Assembly (NCBI GenBank): GCA_046331175.1
Contig: JAXLRI010000004.1
Location: 558,001-622,000 of the forward strand
Length of the DNA: 64,000 nucleotides
Direction of reading: 5' to 3'
Source of the DNA: JAWKIW01 sp046331175
GTDB taxonomy: Bacteria; Actinomycetota; Acidimicrobiia; Acidimicrobiales; Acidimicrobilacustridaceae
Each line of letters opens with the position of its first letter. Position 1 is the stretch's first letter. This document shows positions 37,265-45,874 of this stretch, piece by piece. The notes under the pieces are model-generated. The model had not been told where the DNA came from, ran no database searches, and saw nothing but the letters and a program-made list of their open reading frames with translations. Both the position numbers and the translations under genes were made by a program.

Positions 37265-37909
37265 GTGAAGCGTCCCATGGGCTCGATGCAGGCGGTGCGG
37301 GTGGTGGTCGCCGACGACCACCCGATCTGGCGGAGCGGGCTGCGGGCCGACCTCGGCGAGAACTTCCACGTGATCGGCGAGGCGGGCGACGCCGACGAGG
37401 CCATCGAGGTCATCCGCCGGACCCGACCCGACCTCGTCGTGTGCGACCTCCACATGCCCAACGGTGGGGGCATCAAGGTGGCCCGCACCTGTGGCGGCGA
37501 CGTCCCCATCGTCATGCTCACCGTCTCGGAGGCCGAGCGCGACCTCCTCGACGCCGTGGCCGCGGGCGCCCAGGGCTACCTGGTGAAGTCCACCCCGCCC
37601 GACGAGCTGCGCCTGGCGCTGTGGCGAGCCGCCCAGGGCGAGCCCGTGTTCTCGCCGGCGCTCGCCGCCCTCGTCCTCGGCGAGTTCCGGCGCATGGCCA
37701 AGGAGGCCGGGCCGTTCCAACCCCTGTCCGACCGCGAGCGCGAGGTGCTGCAGTACGTGGCGCGGGGTCACACGTACCGCGAGATCGGCGAGGAGCTGTT
37801 CATCGCCGAGAAGACGGTCGAGAACCACGTCCGCAACATCCTGGGCAAGCTCCACCTGAGCCGGAAGCAGGAGCTCATCCGCTACGCGCTCGAGCACGGC
37901 ATCGAGTAG
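37265..37909 (+). CDS. LuxR/NarL-family response regulator
   Basis: The 214-residue protein has a receiver domain (VVVADDHPIWRSGL, phosphoacceptor Asp in LVVCDLHMPNGG, conserved Lys in GYLVKSTPP) and a C-terminal LuxR helix-turn-helix (LSDREREVLQYVARGHTYREI...KTVENHVRNILGKL). It pairs with the kinase upstream. GAGGAGG lies immediately before GTG 37265, too close to be ideal; ATG 37277 may be the true start. Its targets are unknown; the nearest candidate is the solute-binding gene downstream. Confidence 0.92.
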   Translation: MKRPMGSMQAVRVVVADDHPIWRSGLRADLGENFHVIGEAGDADEAIEVIRRTRPDLVVCDLHMPNGGGIKVARTCGGDVPIVMLTVSEAERDLLDAVAAGAQGYLVKSTPPDELRLALWRAAQGEPVFSPALAALVLGEFRRMAKEAGPFQPLSDREREVLQYVARGHTYREIGEELFIAEKTVENHVRNILGKLHLSRKQELIRYALEHGIE

Positions 37910-37983
37910 CGCGGCTCGCGGGGTGGGCCGCACGGCCCATGCCGACACCCCTCCGGCCGTCGCCCGCCGCGCCACCCAGCAAT

Positions 37984-37998
37984 CTGACGGTCCGTCAG
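37984..37998. promoter_or_regulatory. Palindromic operator CTGACGG-T-CCGTCAG
   Basis: A perfect 15-bp palindrome lies directly upstream of TAAGGT (38000-38005), a candidate -10 for the solute-binding protein gene. It shares the CTGAC/GTCAG ends with the operators at 15860-15877 and 63696-63713, but with a 5-bp instead of 6-bp centre. Confidence 0.65.
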
Positions 37999-37999
37999 G

Positions 38000-38005
38000 T
38001 AAGGT
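38000..38005 (+). promoter_or_regulatory. -10 hexamer TAAGGT of the solute-binding protein gene
   Basis: TAAGGT next to the operator gives a transcript with a leader of about 130 nt before ATG 38141. Unlike its neighbours this gene is leadered and has a GAGGGGGAG ribosome site. Confidence 0.45.
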
Positions 38006-38140
38006 CGGGGCCGCCGCGATCGGCGGCGTTTCCCTTCAATCAGCGGGGGGCGGCGCCGACGGGGTACCGGAGGGGGGAACGGGAACGGTGGCGGCCGCCC
38101 GCGCCTCGGCGGGCGGTCCCGGCTCACGAGGGGGAGCACC

Positions 38141-39874
38141 ATGAGCGGTTCGAGCTCGACCATGCCCGACGGCGACGTCGGCACCAACCGCGGACGCCGA
38201 CGCCGGCGCCGCACCGCCCTGGCCGGCGCAGCCCTCGTGGCCACGGTCGGGCTCCTGGGCGCCGCCTGCTCGAAGAGCAGCACCCCGGACTCCGCCTCCA
38301 CGGCGACGACCGTGAACGAGGGCACGCCGACGCCCGGCGGCAAGCTCGTCATGGCGGTCACGGCCGAGACCAACGGCTGGAACCCGGGCCTCGCCCAGTG
38401 GGCCGACGCCGGCAACTTCGTCGGCGGCTCGGTGCTGGAGCCCCTCGTCACCTTCGACAACCAGGGCAACTACATCCCCTGGCTGGCCGAGTCGGTCGAG
38501 CCCACCACGCCGAACGACTTCACGAGCTGGACGATCAAGGTCCGCCCCGGCATCACCTTCCACGACGGGAAGCCCCTCGACGCGGAGGCCGTGAAGATCA
38601 GCCTCGACGTGTACCGCGGCAGCCACTACACCGACGCCACCGCCCTCGCGTCGATCGTGCTCAAGGACTCCTACAAGGACGTCGTGGTCAAGGACCCGAT
38701 GACCGTGCAGGTCACCCTCGCCCGACCCTGGTCGGCCTTCCCCGCCAACCTCGCCGGTCCGTCCGGCTACATCATGGCGCCGAGCATGGTCGACGCCCCC
38801 GACAAGGGCGTGTCCAAGCCGGTCGGCACCGGGCCCTTCATCTTCGACAGCTGGGTGCCCGACGCCAGCTTCCGCGCCCGGAAGAACCCCAGCTACTGGA
38901 AGAAGGACGCGGCCGGGAACCCGCAGCCGTACCTCGACGAGGTCGAGTTCAAGCCCCTGCCGGACGCCAAGCAGCGCCTCGCTGCCCTCGAGACGGGCGA
39001 CGTCGACCTCATCCTGACGACCCAGGCCAGCGACGCCTCCGAGGCCAAGTCCAAGTACAACGTGGTCACCGACTACAACGGCGAGAAGACCATGGTGATG
39101 CTCAACACCGCCGAGGACCCGTCGAAGTCGAAGAACCCCTTCAAGAACGTCCACGCCCGACGAGCCCTCGCCTACGCCACCAACCGCCAGGCGATCCAGC
39201 AGCTCGTGGGCGCCGGTGAGGACGTCGGCTTCTCCAGCGCTCCCCAGCTGTCGACCTCGAAGTGGGCCATGGACGAGTCCAAGACGGGCTACTACCCGTA
39301 CGACCCGACCAAGGCCAAGCAGGAGATCGAGACCTACAAGCAGGAGACCGGCTACAACGACTTCACCTTCAAGTTCTCGGGCCTGTCCAACATCGAGGAC
39401 CAGCAGGTGATGCAGGCGCTGCAGCAGCAGTGGTCCGAGGTCGGCATCAAGGCCGACATCGAGGTCGTCGAGCAGCAGGCCTACATCGGCCAGGTCACGC
39501 TCGGCGGCTTCCAGGCGGCGTACTTCCGCAACTTCGCCTACATCGACCCCGACTCGAACTACGTGTTCCTGCACTCGAGCACCGCGAAGGGCCTCGGCAA
39601 GCTGTCGATCAACTTCTACCAGTACGCGAACGCCGACAACGACAAGGCGCTCGACACCGGTGCGTCGAGCGGCGACTTCGCCACCCGCAAGGCGGCCTAC
39701 GAGGAGTCGACCCGCAACATCAACGAGGCGGCCCTCAACATCTGGCTGTTCAACACGCCCTACGCCCTGATCGCCCAGCCGAACGTCAAGGGGCTCGGAC
39801 CGGCCCAGCAGAACGGCTTCGGGAACTTCCTGCCCAAGCCCTGGTTCTGGCCGGGCATCTGGAAGCAGCGCTGA
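38141..39874 (+). CDS. ABC transporter solute-binding lipoprotein, family 5
   Basis: The 577-residue lipoprotein has an Arg-rich start, a lipobox (GLLGAAC-S) and the family-5 signature: GGSVLEPLVTFDNQGN, SWTIKVRPGITFHDGKPL and the YIMAPSMVD/GTGPFIFDSW region. Such proteins bind oligopeptides, nickel or other solutes. No permease or ATPase genes follow; the next gene is convergent, so its transporter must be elsewhere. The palindromic operator and separate promoter suggest substrate-controlled expression. Confidence 0.92.
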   Translation: MSGSSSTMPDGDVGTNRGRRRRRRTALAGAALVATVGLLGAACSKSSTPDSASTATTVNEGTPTPGGKLVMAVTAETNGWNPGLAQWADAGNFVGGSVLEPLVTFDNQGNYIPWLAESVEPTTPNDFTSWTIKVRPGITFHDGKPLDAEAVKISLDVYRGSHYTDATALASIVLKDSYKDVVVKDPMTVQVTLARPWSAFPANLAGPSGYIMAPSMVDAPDKGVSKPVGTGPFIFDSWVPDASFRARKNPSYWKKDAAGNPQPYLDEVEFKPLPDAKQRLAALETGDVDLILTTQASDASEAKSKYNVVTDYNGEKTMVMLNTAEDPSKSKNPFKNVHARRALAYATNRQAIQQLVGAGEDVGFSSAPQLSTSKWAMDESKTGYYPYDPTKAKQEIETYKQETGYNDFTFKFSGLSNIEDQQVMQALQQQWSEVGIKADIEVVEQQAYIGQVTLGGFQAAYFRNFAYIDPDSNYVFLHSSTAKGLGKLSINFYQYANADNDKALDTGASSGDFATRKAAYEESTRNINEAALNIWLFNTPYALIAQPNVKGLGPAQQNGFGNFLPKPWFWPGIWKQR

Positions 39875-39895
39875 GGTCGGCGCCGGCGTCGGGCC

Positions 39896-40750
39896 TCAGG
39901 GCTCGGCGCCGGCGACCGCCTCGTCGTCCTCCTCGGCCGCGACCGTGCGGTCGAGGAAGTCGAGCACCGTCCGGTTGAACGACGAGGCGTGCTCGAACAT
40001 GAAGCCGTGGGCGGCGCCACCGATGACCGCCAGCTCGGCCCCCGGCACCAGCGAGGCGATCTCCTCGGAGTCGCCGAGGGGCGTGAGGATGTCCTGGCTG
40101 CCGACCAGCACGAGCGTGGGGACGGCGACGCCCTGCAGCTCGTACCGGATCTCGTCGCTCAGGTCCAAGATGGCGTCGACCTGGGCCACGAAGGCCTCGG
40201 CCGGGGTGGACAGGGCCAGCGGCCCGAGCGGGCCGAGCAGCCCCAGGGCCGGCCACATGCGGCGCAGCGAGCGGGGTCCGACGAGCCACCGCGCGCCCTG
40301 CAGGATGAACGGGCCCATCCCCTCGGCCCGGGCGACCTCGGCCCACTCCGACAGCAGCTCCCGACGCCACGGGTGGTGTCGGCACGCGGTGCAGGCCAGC
40401 ACGAGCGAACGGACGCGCTGCGGGTGGCGCACACCGAGGATCTGCGCCAGCACCCCACCCATCGACGCCCCCATGACGTGCGCCGAGGCCACCCCGACCT
40501 CGTCGAGCACGGCCAGGGCGTCGGCGGCCATCTCCTCGAGGTCGTAGGGGCCGGGCGGGGCATCGGACCGGCCCACGCCGCGGTTGTCGAAGAGGATGCA
40601 GCGGTAGCGGCCCGACAGGGCCCGGCGCTGGCGGACCCAGCCCCGGCTGTCGGCCCCGAGGCCCTGGATCATGAGCAGCGGCGGCGCCCCGGCCGGACCG
40701 GCGACCTCGTAGAAGATCCGGGTGCCGTCGGCGGCGGTGGCGTGGGGCAT
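39896..40750 (-). CDS. Alpha/beta-fold hydrolase
   Basis: The 284-residue protein has the oxyanion loop LLMIQGLGADSRGW, nucleophile Ser in VMGASMGGVLAQ, Asp in LVGSQDILTP and His in IGGAAHGFMFE. The family includes esterases, haloperoxidases and 3-oxoadipate enol-lactonase-like enzymes; the FDNRGVGRSDAP motif fits that group. ATG 40750 follows TACGCT by 8 nt. It lies about 100 bp after the acyltransferase gene and may be a separate leaderless unit. Confidence 0.88.
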   Translation of the reverse strand: MPHATAADGTRIFYEVAGPAGAPPLLMIQGLGADSRGWVRQRRALSGRYRCILFDNRGVGRSDAPPGPYDLEEMAADALAVLDEVGVASAHVMGASMGGVLAQILGVRHPQRVRSLVLACTACRHHPWRRELLSEWAEVARAEGMGPFILQGARWLVGPRSLRRMWPALGLLGPLGPLALSTPAEAFVAQVDAILDLSDEIRYELQGVAVPTLVLVGSQDILTPLGDSEEIASLVPGAELAVIGGAAHGFMFEHASSFNRTVLDFLDRTVAAEEDDEAVAGAEP

Positions 40751-40758
40751 CGGCGCCG

Positions 40759-40764
40759 AGCGTA
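40759..40764 (-). promoter_or_regulatory. -10 hexamer TACGCT of the alpha/beta hydrolase gene (leaderless)
   Basis: TACGCT lies 8 nt before ATG 40750 on the minus strand. Confidence 0.5.
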
Positions 40765-40854
40765 GCCCTGGGCCCGACCACCGCCGACAACCCGACGGGC
40801 CCGGATCACCGGCTCGGGCGACGGCACGCCGGCCTGGTGCGACGAGCGGCGGGA

Positions 40855-41520
40855 TCAGTCCTCGAGGTCGGCCAGGTCGGCGAGGGCGACCACGCGGTCG
40901 GCGATCTCGGCCGCGAGCGCGTCGGCGGCACCGATGCGGCGGCGACGACGGGTGGGCACCGGCGCACCCACGACCACCGGGCGGCGGCGACCGAGGAGGC
41001 GGCCGCCGACCGCGACCGGCAGCAGCGGCGCGCCCACCGCGTGGGCGGCGGCCACGAGGTCGAGGTCGGCGAACGACGACGGCTCGCCCCGCCACGAGCG
41101 GCCGAGGGGCACGGCGACCAGGGCGCCGGCGCGAAGCAGGGCCCGGGTGTCGGCCGCGGTGCGGGGCACCATGCCCAGGCGGGCCAGCCACGGCCCGAGG
41201 GGTGACCAGTCGGGCTGCCCCACGGGGCGCACCGTGCGGCCGAGGTGGCGGGCGAAGGCGGCCGCCAGGATCGCGGGCGTCGCCGGGTCGAGGCCCTGGT
41301 CGTGCACGACGAGCGCGCCGCCCCGCGGCACCAGGTCGGCCCCGTCGAGGGCGGTGTCCCAGCGGGCCCGGGCGACCAGGCCGACCACGCCGGCCAGGTC
41401 GCGGTCGTAGCCCCACGGGTCGACCTCGAAGCGGCCGTCGAGCCGCCGGTCGAGGACACCACCGAGGCTCTCGTCGCGCACGTCGATGCGGCGGGCGCGG
41501 GCGTCGCCGGTCGTGGTCAT
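40855..41520 (-). CDS. PlsC-like acyltransferase family protein
   Basis: The 221-residue protein has the HX4D motif as H-DQGL-D in LVVHDQGLDPATPAI, followed by RLGMVPRTAADTRALLRAGALVAVPLGRSWRG in place of the usual FPEG block, and LLPVAVGG. This fits a 1-acylglycerol-phosphate acyltransferase-like fold with an unusual second motif, so the acceptor may differ. Its ATG overlaps the stop of the epimerase gene (ATGA). The short length and lack of a membrane helix suggest a peripheral enzyme. Confidence 0.75.
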   Translation of the reverse strand: MTTTGDARARRIDVRDESLGGVLDRRLDGRFEVDPWGYDRDLAGVVGLVARARWDTALDGADLVPRGGALVVHDQGLDPATPAILAAAFARHLGRTVRPVGQPDWSPLGPWLARLGMVPRTAADTRALLRAGALVAVPLGRSWRGEPSSFADLDLVAAAHAVGAPLLPVAVGGRLLGRRRPVVVGAPVPTRRRRRIGAADALAAEIADRVVALADLADLED

Positions 41521-42479
41521 GCGGCCACCTCCCCGACGTGCAGGTAGGTGACGTCGCCCCACTCGTAGAGGTGCTCGATCACGTTCCGGGTCGAGCGGCG
41601 GGGGGCGGTGCCGAGGACGGCCCCGACGGCGGACCCGTCGGCGGTGCAGCCCCGCACCAGCAGCTCGCGGCAGTGCTCGGGCACCGGCGCGCCCACCAGC
41701 TCGGAGAGCAGCCGGGCCGGGCGCCACGACGGGCCGAGCAGGGGCACCGGGAGCCGGCCGCCGAGCCGGGCGGCCTGGCGGGCCGTGACCGCCCCGGGGC
41801 CGACGACGTTGAGGGGGCCGTCGTGGGGACGGTGCAGCGCGGCCACGATGGCGGCGGCGGCGTCCTCCTGGTGGAGCACGGAGAAGGGGCGGTCACCGAG
41901 GGCGGCGCAGGGCACGGCGGGCAGGCGCAGCAATCGCCCGAGCGGGCTCGGGAAGTGGGGCCCGACGAGGGGGGCCAGGCGCAGCGCGGTCACAGGGACG
42001 TCGGTGCGTGCCCCGAGCTCGCGGCCCAGTCGCTCGACGTAGGCGAGCAGGTGGCCGAACGGCGTCGACGGGTCGGGGACGACCTCCTCGTCGGGGCACG
42101 CCGGGGCGCCCCGGCGCCGCCCGTACACCTCGATGCCCGAGCGCACCACGACCCGGTCGAGAGCGCCGCCCTCGGCCAGGGCGTCGAACACGGCGATGCT
42201 CCCCGCCCCCGTCCGCTCGATCGCGGAGGTGGGGCTGGACCGGGCGAAGGGCTCGTAGACGCCGAGGTGCACCACCGCGGTCGGGTCGAAGCCCAGCACC
42301 AGGTCGCGGGTCCGCTCGGCGTTGCGGGGGTCGACGCGGTGGAACTCGGCCCGCAGCAGCCGGCGCCGGGGCGGGTCGATGTCGATGCCGAGGATGGCAG
42401 CGACGTCGTCGTCACGCTCCAGCAGGTTGGCCACCCGGGTCCCGAGCTCGCCGCCCATCCCGGTGATCAGCACGCGCAC
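41517..42479 (-). CDS. NAD-dependent epimerase/dehydratase family protein
   Basis: From GTG 42479 the 320-residue protein starts VRVLITGMGGELGTRVANLL, the Rossmann glycine motif, and continues DIDPPRRRLL with an acid residue that favours NAD. The usual YxxxK is not evident in its normal form; the likely place reads FGHLLAYVERLGREL, with Tyr and no Lys at +4. The C-terminal part has LHQEDAAAAIVAAL as in sugar-nucleotide epimerases. The substrate is unknown. It is coupled to the acyltransferase gene by an ATGA overlap, so the two probably modify one lipid or glycolipid. Confidence 0.8.
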   Translation of the reverse strand: MRVLITGMGGELGTRVANLLERDDDVAAILGIDIDPPRRRLLRAEFHRVDPRNAERTRDLVLGFDPTAVVHLGVYEPFARSSPTSAIERTGAGSIAVFDALAEGGALDRVVVRSGIEVYGRRRGAPACPDEEVVPDPSTPFGHLLAYVERLGRELGARTDVPVTALRLAPLVGPHFPSPLGRLLRLPAVPCAALGDRPFSVLHQEDAAAAIVAALHRPHDGPLNVVGPGAVTARQAARLGGRLPVPLLGPSWRPARLLSELVGAPVPEHCRELLVRGCTADGSAVGAVLGTAPRRSTRNVIEHLYEWGDVTYLHVGEVAA

Positions 42480-42563
42480 GGCGTCATCCTCCCACCACGA
42501 GGCGCGCGACACCGCATCTCGCCGACCGGACCCGGCCACCGCCCGACGGCCGGCGGGAGGGGC

Positions 42564-43361
42564 TCAGGCGTTCTTCTCGTGCACCAGGCGCAGGCCGTGC
42601 AGGGTGAGCCACGGCTCGGTGTGCTGCACCCGCTTCGACAACGGCGTGATGAGGTCGGCCAGGCCGCCCGTGCTGATGACCGAGCACTCCCCCAGCTCCT
42701 CCTGGATGCGATCGCAGAGCCCGTCGACCTGGGCGGCGAAGCCGTAGACCGCGCCCGACTGGATCGACTCGACGGTGGACTTGCCGAGGACGTTGCGCGG
42801 CTCGACCAGCTCGACGGCCCGCAGGGCCGAGGCGCGTCCGACGAGCGCGTCCATGGAGATCTCGATGCCCGGTGCGATGGCGCCGCCGAGGTACTCGCCG
42901 TTGGCCGACACCGCGTCGCAGGTGGTGGCCGTCCCGAAGTCGACGATGATCGTGGGCCCGCCGTAGAGGTCGTAGGCCCCGACCGCGTTGGCGATCCGAT
43001 CGGCGCCGACCTCCTTGGGGTTCTCGTAGAGGATGGCGATGCCGGTGCGCACGCCGGGCTCGATCACGACCGGGGCGAAGTCGAGGTAGCGGGTCGCCAG
43101 GTCGCGAAGGTTGGCCGTGACCCTGGGGACCCCCGAGGACACCGCGATGCCGTCGACGTCGTCGAGCGAGTAGTCCCGGAAGCCGAGGAGGCCCTGCAGC
43201 ATCACCGCCAGCTCGTCGGAGGTCCGCTCGTGGATGGTGGCGATGCGCCAGTGGTCGAGCAGGCCGTCCTCGGGGCGTCGGTCGGGCCGCGGCTCGCCGT
43301 CCTCCATCTCGTAGAGCCCGATGACGGTCTGGGTGTTGCCCGCGTCGATGACGAGCAGCAT
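42564..43361 (-). CDS. coaX: Type III pantothenate kinase
   Basis: The 265-residue protein carries out the first step of CoA synthesis. The ASKHA motifs are MLLVIDAGNTQTVIGLYE, VDFGTATTCDAVS and GGAIAPGIEISMDALVGRA, with VEPGVRTGI before them. It lies 15 bp after nadC and in the same run as panC-panD, so the whole pantothenate-to-CoA entry is clustered here. Confidence 0.95.
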   Translation of the reverse strand: MLLVIDAGNTQTVIGLYEMEDGEPRPDRRPEDGLLDHWRIATIHERTSDELAVMLQGLLGFRDYSLDDVDGIAVSSGVPRVTANLRDLATRYLDFAPVVIEPGVRTGIAILYENPKEVGADRIANAVGAYDLYGGPTIIVDFGTATTCDAVSANGEYLGGAIAPGIEISMDALVGRASALRAVELVEPRNVLGKSTVESIQSGAVYGFAAQVDGLCDRIQEELGECSVISTGGLADLITPLSKRVQHTEPWLTLHGLRLVHEKNA

Positions 43362-43376
43362 CTCGTCGCCTCCCTC

Positions 43377-44282
43377 TCAGCTCACGGCCGGCGCGTCGCC
43401 GTCCGGCTCGCTCGGCTCGATGTCCAGGCCGATGTCGAGCACCGGCGCCGAGTTGGTGATCGCCCCCACCGAGATCATGTCGACGCCGGTCCCGGCATAG
43501 GACGCGACGGTGTCGAGCGTGATGCCGCCGGACACCTCGAGCAGAGGGCGGCGGCCGCCCCGCTCGGCCACCTGGGCGTCGGCCCTGGCCACGCAGGCCC
43601 GCACCTCGTCGGGCGCCATGTTGTCGAGCAGCAGCGCATCGGCACCCGCCCGCAGGGCCTGCTCGACCTGGTCGATCGTGTCGCACTCGACGTGCACCGT
43701 GCGGGCCGGCCAGCGCCGCCGGGCATCGGCGACGGCGGCGTCGATGCCGAGCAGGGCCAGGTGGTTGTCCTTCAGCAGGATCCAGTCGCTCAGGTTGCCG
43801 CGGTGGTTCGCTCCCCCGCCGGCCCGCACCGCCGCCTTCTCCAACGTCCGCAGCCCGGGGGTCGTCTTGCGCGTGTCCCAGATGCGGGCCGGGCCGGCGG
43901 CCGCCGCCCGGTCGACGAAGGCGCGGGTGAGGGTGGCGATGCCCGAGAGGTGGCCGAGGAAGTTCAGCGCGGTGCGCTCGGCGGTCAGGATCGACGCCAG
44001 CGGCCCGTCGACGACGCCCAGCACGTCACCCGGGCCGACCTCGTCGCCGTCGGCCACCCGCCACGCCACCACGACCGCCGGGTCGACGGCGGCGAAGGCC
44101 TCCGACGCGCACGGCACGCCGGCGACGACCCCGTCCCGGCGGGCGACGAACGAGGCCGACGCGCGCAGGGCGGGGGGCAGGAGCGCGGAGGTGAGGTCGC
44201 CCAGCGGGGTGAGGTCCTCGGCCAGGGCGGCCGCCACCGCAGCGCGCACGACGGACGGCGGCGGCTCGAGCGGTCCGGGCAT
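43377..44282 (-). CDS. nadC: Nicotinate-nucleotide pyrophosphorylase (quinolinate phosphoribosyltransferase)
   Basis: The 301-residue enzyme makes nicotinate mononucleotide from quinolinate. Signatures are LTAERTALNFLGHLSGIAT, DTRKTTPGLRTLEKAAV and GGGANHRGNLSDWILLKDNH, ending with LEVSGGITLDTVASYAGTG. ATG 44282 was chosen, since no start codon lies further up before the preceding stop. nadB is 3 kb upstream on the same strand, separated by a lipid-gene block, and nadA is not in the window. Confidence 0.94.
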   Translation of the reverse strand: MPGPLEPPPSVVRAAVAAALAEDLTPLGDLTSALLPPALRASASFVARRDGVVAGVPCASEAFAAVDPAVVVAWRVADGDEVGPGDVLGVVDGPLASILTAERTALNFLGHLSGIATLTRAFVDRAAAAGPARIWDTRKTTPGLRTLEKAAVRAGGGANHRGNLSDWILLKDNHLALLGIDAAVADARRRWPARTVHVECDTIDQVEQALRAGADALLLDNMAPDEVRACVARADAQVAERGGRRPLLEVSGGITLDTVASYAGTGVDMISVGAITNSAPVLDIGLDIEPSEPDGDAPAVS

Positions 44283-44338
44283 CGTGACAGCCTGCCCCAG
44301 GGCGGCAGCCCGCTCGTAATCGGCGTGCGCCAGCTCGC

Positions 44339-45772
44339 TCAGCCGTCGTCGGCCGGCCGGCCGATCGCGGGGGAGGTGGCCGCGGGGCGACCCTCGAGCA
44401 CGTCGACCGTCTTGGGGTCGACACCCTGCGCCGCCAGTCGCGCCAGGCGCACGACGGTGGTCCGGTTGATCCGCACCGCGGGCGGGAGCGGCCCGCGGCG
44501 CTGGCGGGGCAGGCGGACGCGGACCGCCCCGGGCCAGGACCGCAGGACGAGTGGCGAGTCGAGCACCAGCGCCTCGCCGTCGACCCCCGCCTCGATCGGG
44601 CCGGACTCGGCCCACACCTCGAGCCGGTCGGACGTCCAGTGGTGCCAGCCGTGGAACCGCTCGGGAGATCCGGCGGCCGCCACCCGCACCAGCTCGGCGG
44701 CATCGGCGGCGCTGGCGACCCTGGCCGCGACCACGCCGAGAACGCCGCGGTCGAGCTCGGCCCGGGTGCCGAAGGCGCTGAGGCTGTCGAAGCGGTAGGC
44801 GTTGTTGGAGATCTGGACGAGCTGCGGGCCATCGAGGCGCCCGTGGGGGCCATCGAGGTGCAGGTCGAAGGGGGCCGCGTCCGGACCGACCAGCTCGGGC
44901 AGCTGGGCGGCGAAGGTGCCGAGCTTGGCGTCGCGGTACTCGGGGCTCTGGACGACCTTGGCGTAGACGCCGAGCGAGACGTTGTTCACGAAGACCCGGT
45001 CGCCGACGAACGCCAGGTCGATCCGCTCGTCGACCCCGTCCACCAGCGCGGCGAGGGCCAGGGTGGGATCGCTGCGATCGAGGCCGAGGTCGAGGGCGAA
45101 GTGGTTGCGGGTCCCCGCCGGGATGCAGAGGAAGGCCACGTCGTGCTCGCCGGCGACCTCGGCGACGATGGCCTGGGACCCGTCCCCGCCGGCGACGCCC
45201 AGCAGGTCGGCGCCGTCGGCCACGGCCTGCTGCGCGAGCTCGCGCAGGTCGAAGGGCGGCTCGAGCACGACCACCTCGGCGCCCAGCTCGCGAGCGGCGT
45301 CGTCCAGTCGGAACTTGGTGACCTTGCCACCCCCCGACGCCGGGTTCATGAACACCACGGCCCGCTCGGCGCGAGGAGCGGGAGGTCGGTCGGACACCGT
45401 CGTGGGCGCGTCGACCCCGAGGGCCTTGCGGGTGGCGTAGGTGGCCGCCACCGCCAGGAGGGCGAGCACGGCGATGGCCCGCAGCACGTTCGTGGCCACC
45501 AGGATGGCGAGCACGCCGGCCAGGCCGCAGACGGCGACCACGGTGCCGACCAGGCGCCGCGCACCACGGCTGGTGACCGCGGTGAAGGACCCCACGAGCC
45601 CGGCGACGACCACGAGCTCGACGACGACCACCAGCGCAAGGTTGTCGACGAGGAAGTAGATGGCTGCCGCCAGCGTGAGCACCATGCAGAGCAGGGCCAC
45701 CACCGCAGCGAACCGCCGAGCTCCGGGGACCGCCCCGAAGACCTCGGTCCGTGCGGCGTCGCTCCGGGCCAT
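44339..45772 (-). CDS. Diacylglycerol-kinase-like protein with N-terminal membrane domain
   Basis: The 477-residue protein has about four N-terminal transmembrane helices (to about residue 110), then a DAGK catalytic domain: RAVVFMNPASGGGKVTKF, LLGVAGGDGSQAIVAEVA and FLCIPAGTRNHFALDLGLD. The last 50 residues contain a basic tail. It would phosphorylate a lipid at the membrane. A PAP2-type phosphatase lies just upstream on the opposite strand, so the two may balance one lipid pool. ATG 45772 follows TAGGGT by 6 nt. Confidence 0.88.
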   Translation of the reverse strand: MARSDAARTEVFGAVPGARRFAAVVALLCMVLTLAAAIYFLVDNLALVVVVELVVVAGLVGSFTAVTSRGARRLVGTVVAVCGLAGVLAILVATNVLRAIAVLALLAVAATYATRKALGVDAPTTVSDRPPAPRAERAVVFMNPASGGGKVTKFRLDDAARELGAEVVVLEPPFDLRELAQQAVADGADLLGVAGGDGSQAIVAEVAGEHDVAFLCIPAGTRNHFALDLGLDRSDPTLALAALVDGVDERIDLAFVGDRVFVNNVSLGVYAKVVQSPEYRDAKLGTFAAQLPELVGPDAAPFDLHLDGPHGRLDGPQLVQISNNAYRFDSLSAFGTRAELDRGVLGVVAARVASAADAAELVRVAAAGSPERFHGWHHWTSDRLEVWAESGPIEAGVDGEALVLDSPLVLRSWPGAVRVRLPRQRRGPLPPAVRINRTTVVRLARLAAQGVDPKTVDVLEGRPAATSPAIGRPADDG

Positions 45773-45778
45773 GACCCG

Positions 45779-45784
45779 ACCCTA
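45779..45784 (-). promoter_or_regulatory. -10 hexamer TAGGGT of the lipid kinase gene (leaderless)
   Basis: TAGGGT is 6 nt upstream of ATG 45772 on the minus strand. Confidence 0.6.
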
Positions 45785-45860
45785 CAGCCGGCGTCGACGG
45801 CGGCCTGGACCTCGGAGCCCTGGTGGCCTCGACCCGGGATCGCTCCCGAGCCGCCCCGGG

Positions 45861-45866
45861 TAGGCT
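45861..45866 (+). promoter_or_regulatory. -10 hexamer TAGGCT of the PAP2 gene (leaderless)
   Basis: TAGGCT is followed by 8 nt and ATG 45875. It lies back-to-back with the lipid kinase promoter, about 80 bp away. Confidence 0.55.
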
Positions 45867-45874
45867 CCGCGCCG

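Noticed and set aside
40722..44798. 1,358-codon open frame on the plus strand
   Set aside because: It crosses five minus-strand genes with recognised motifs and has shadow-type Arg/Gly/Pro composition.
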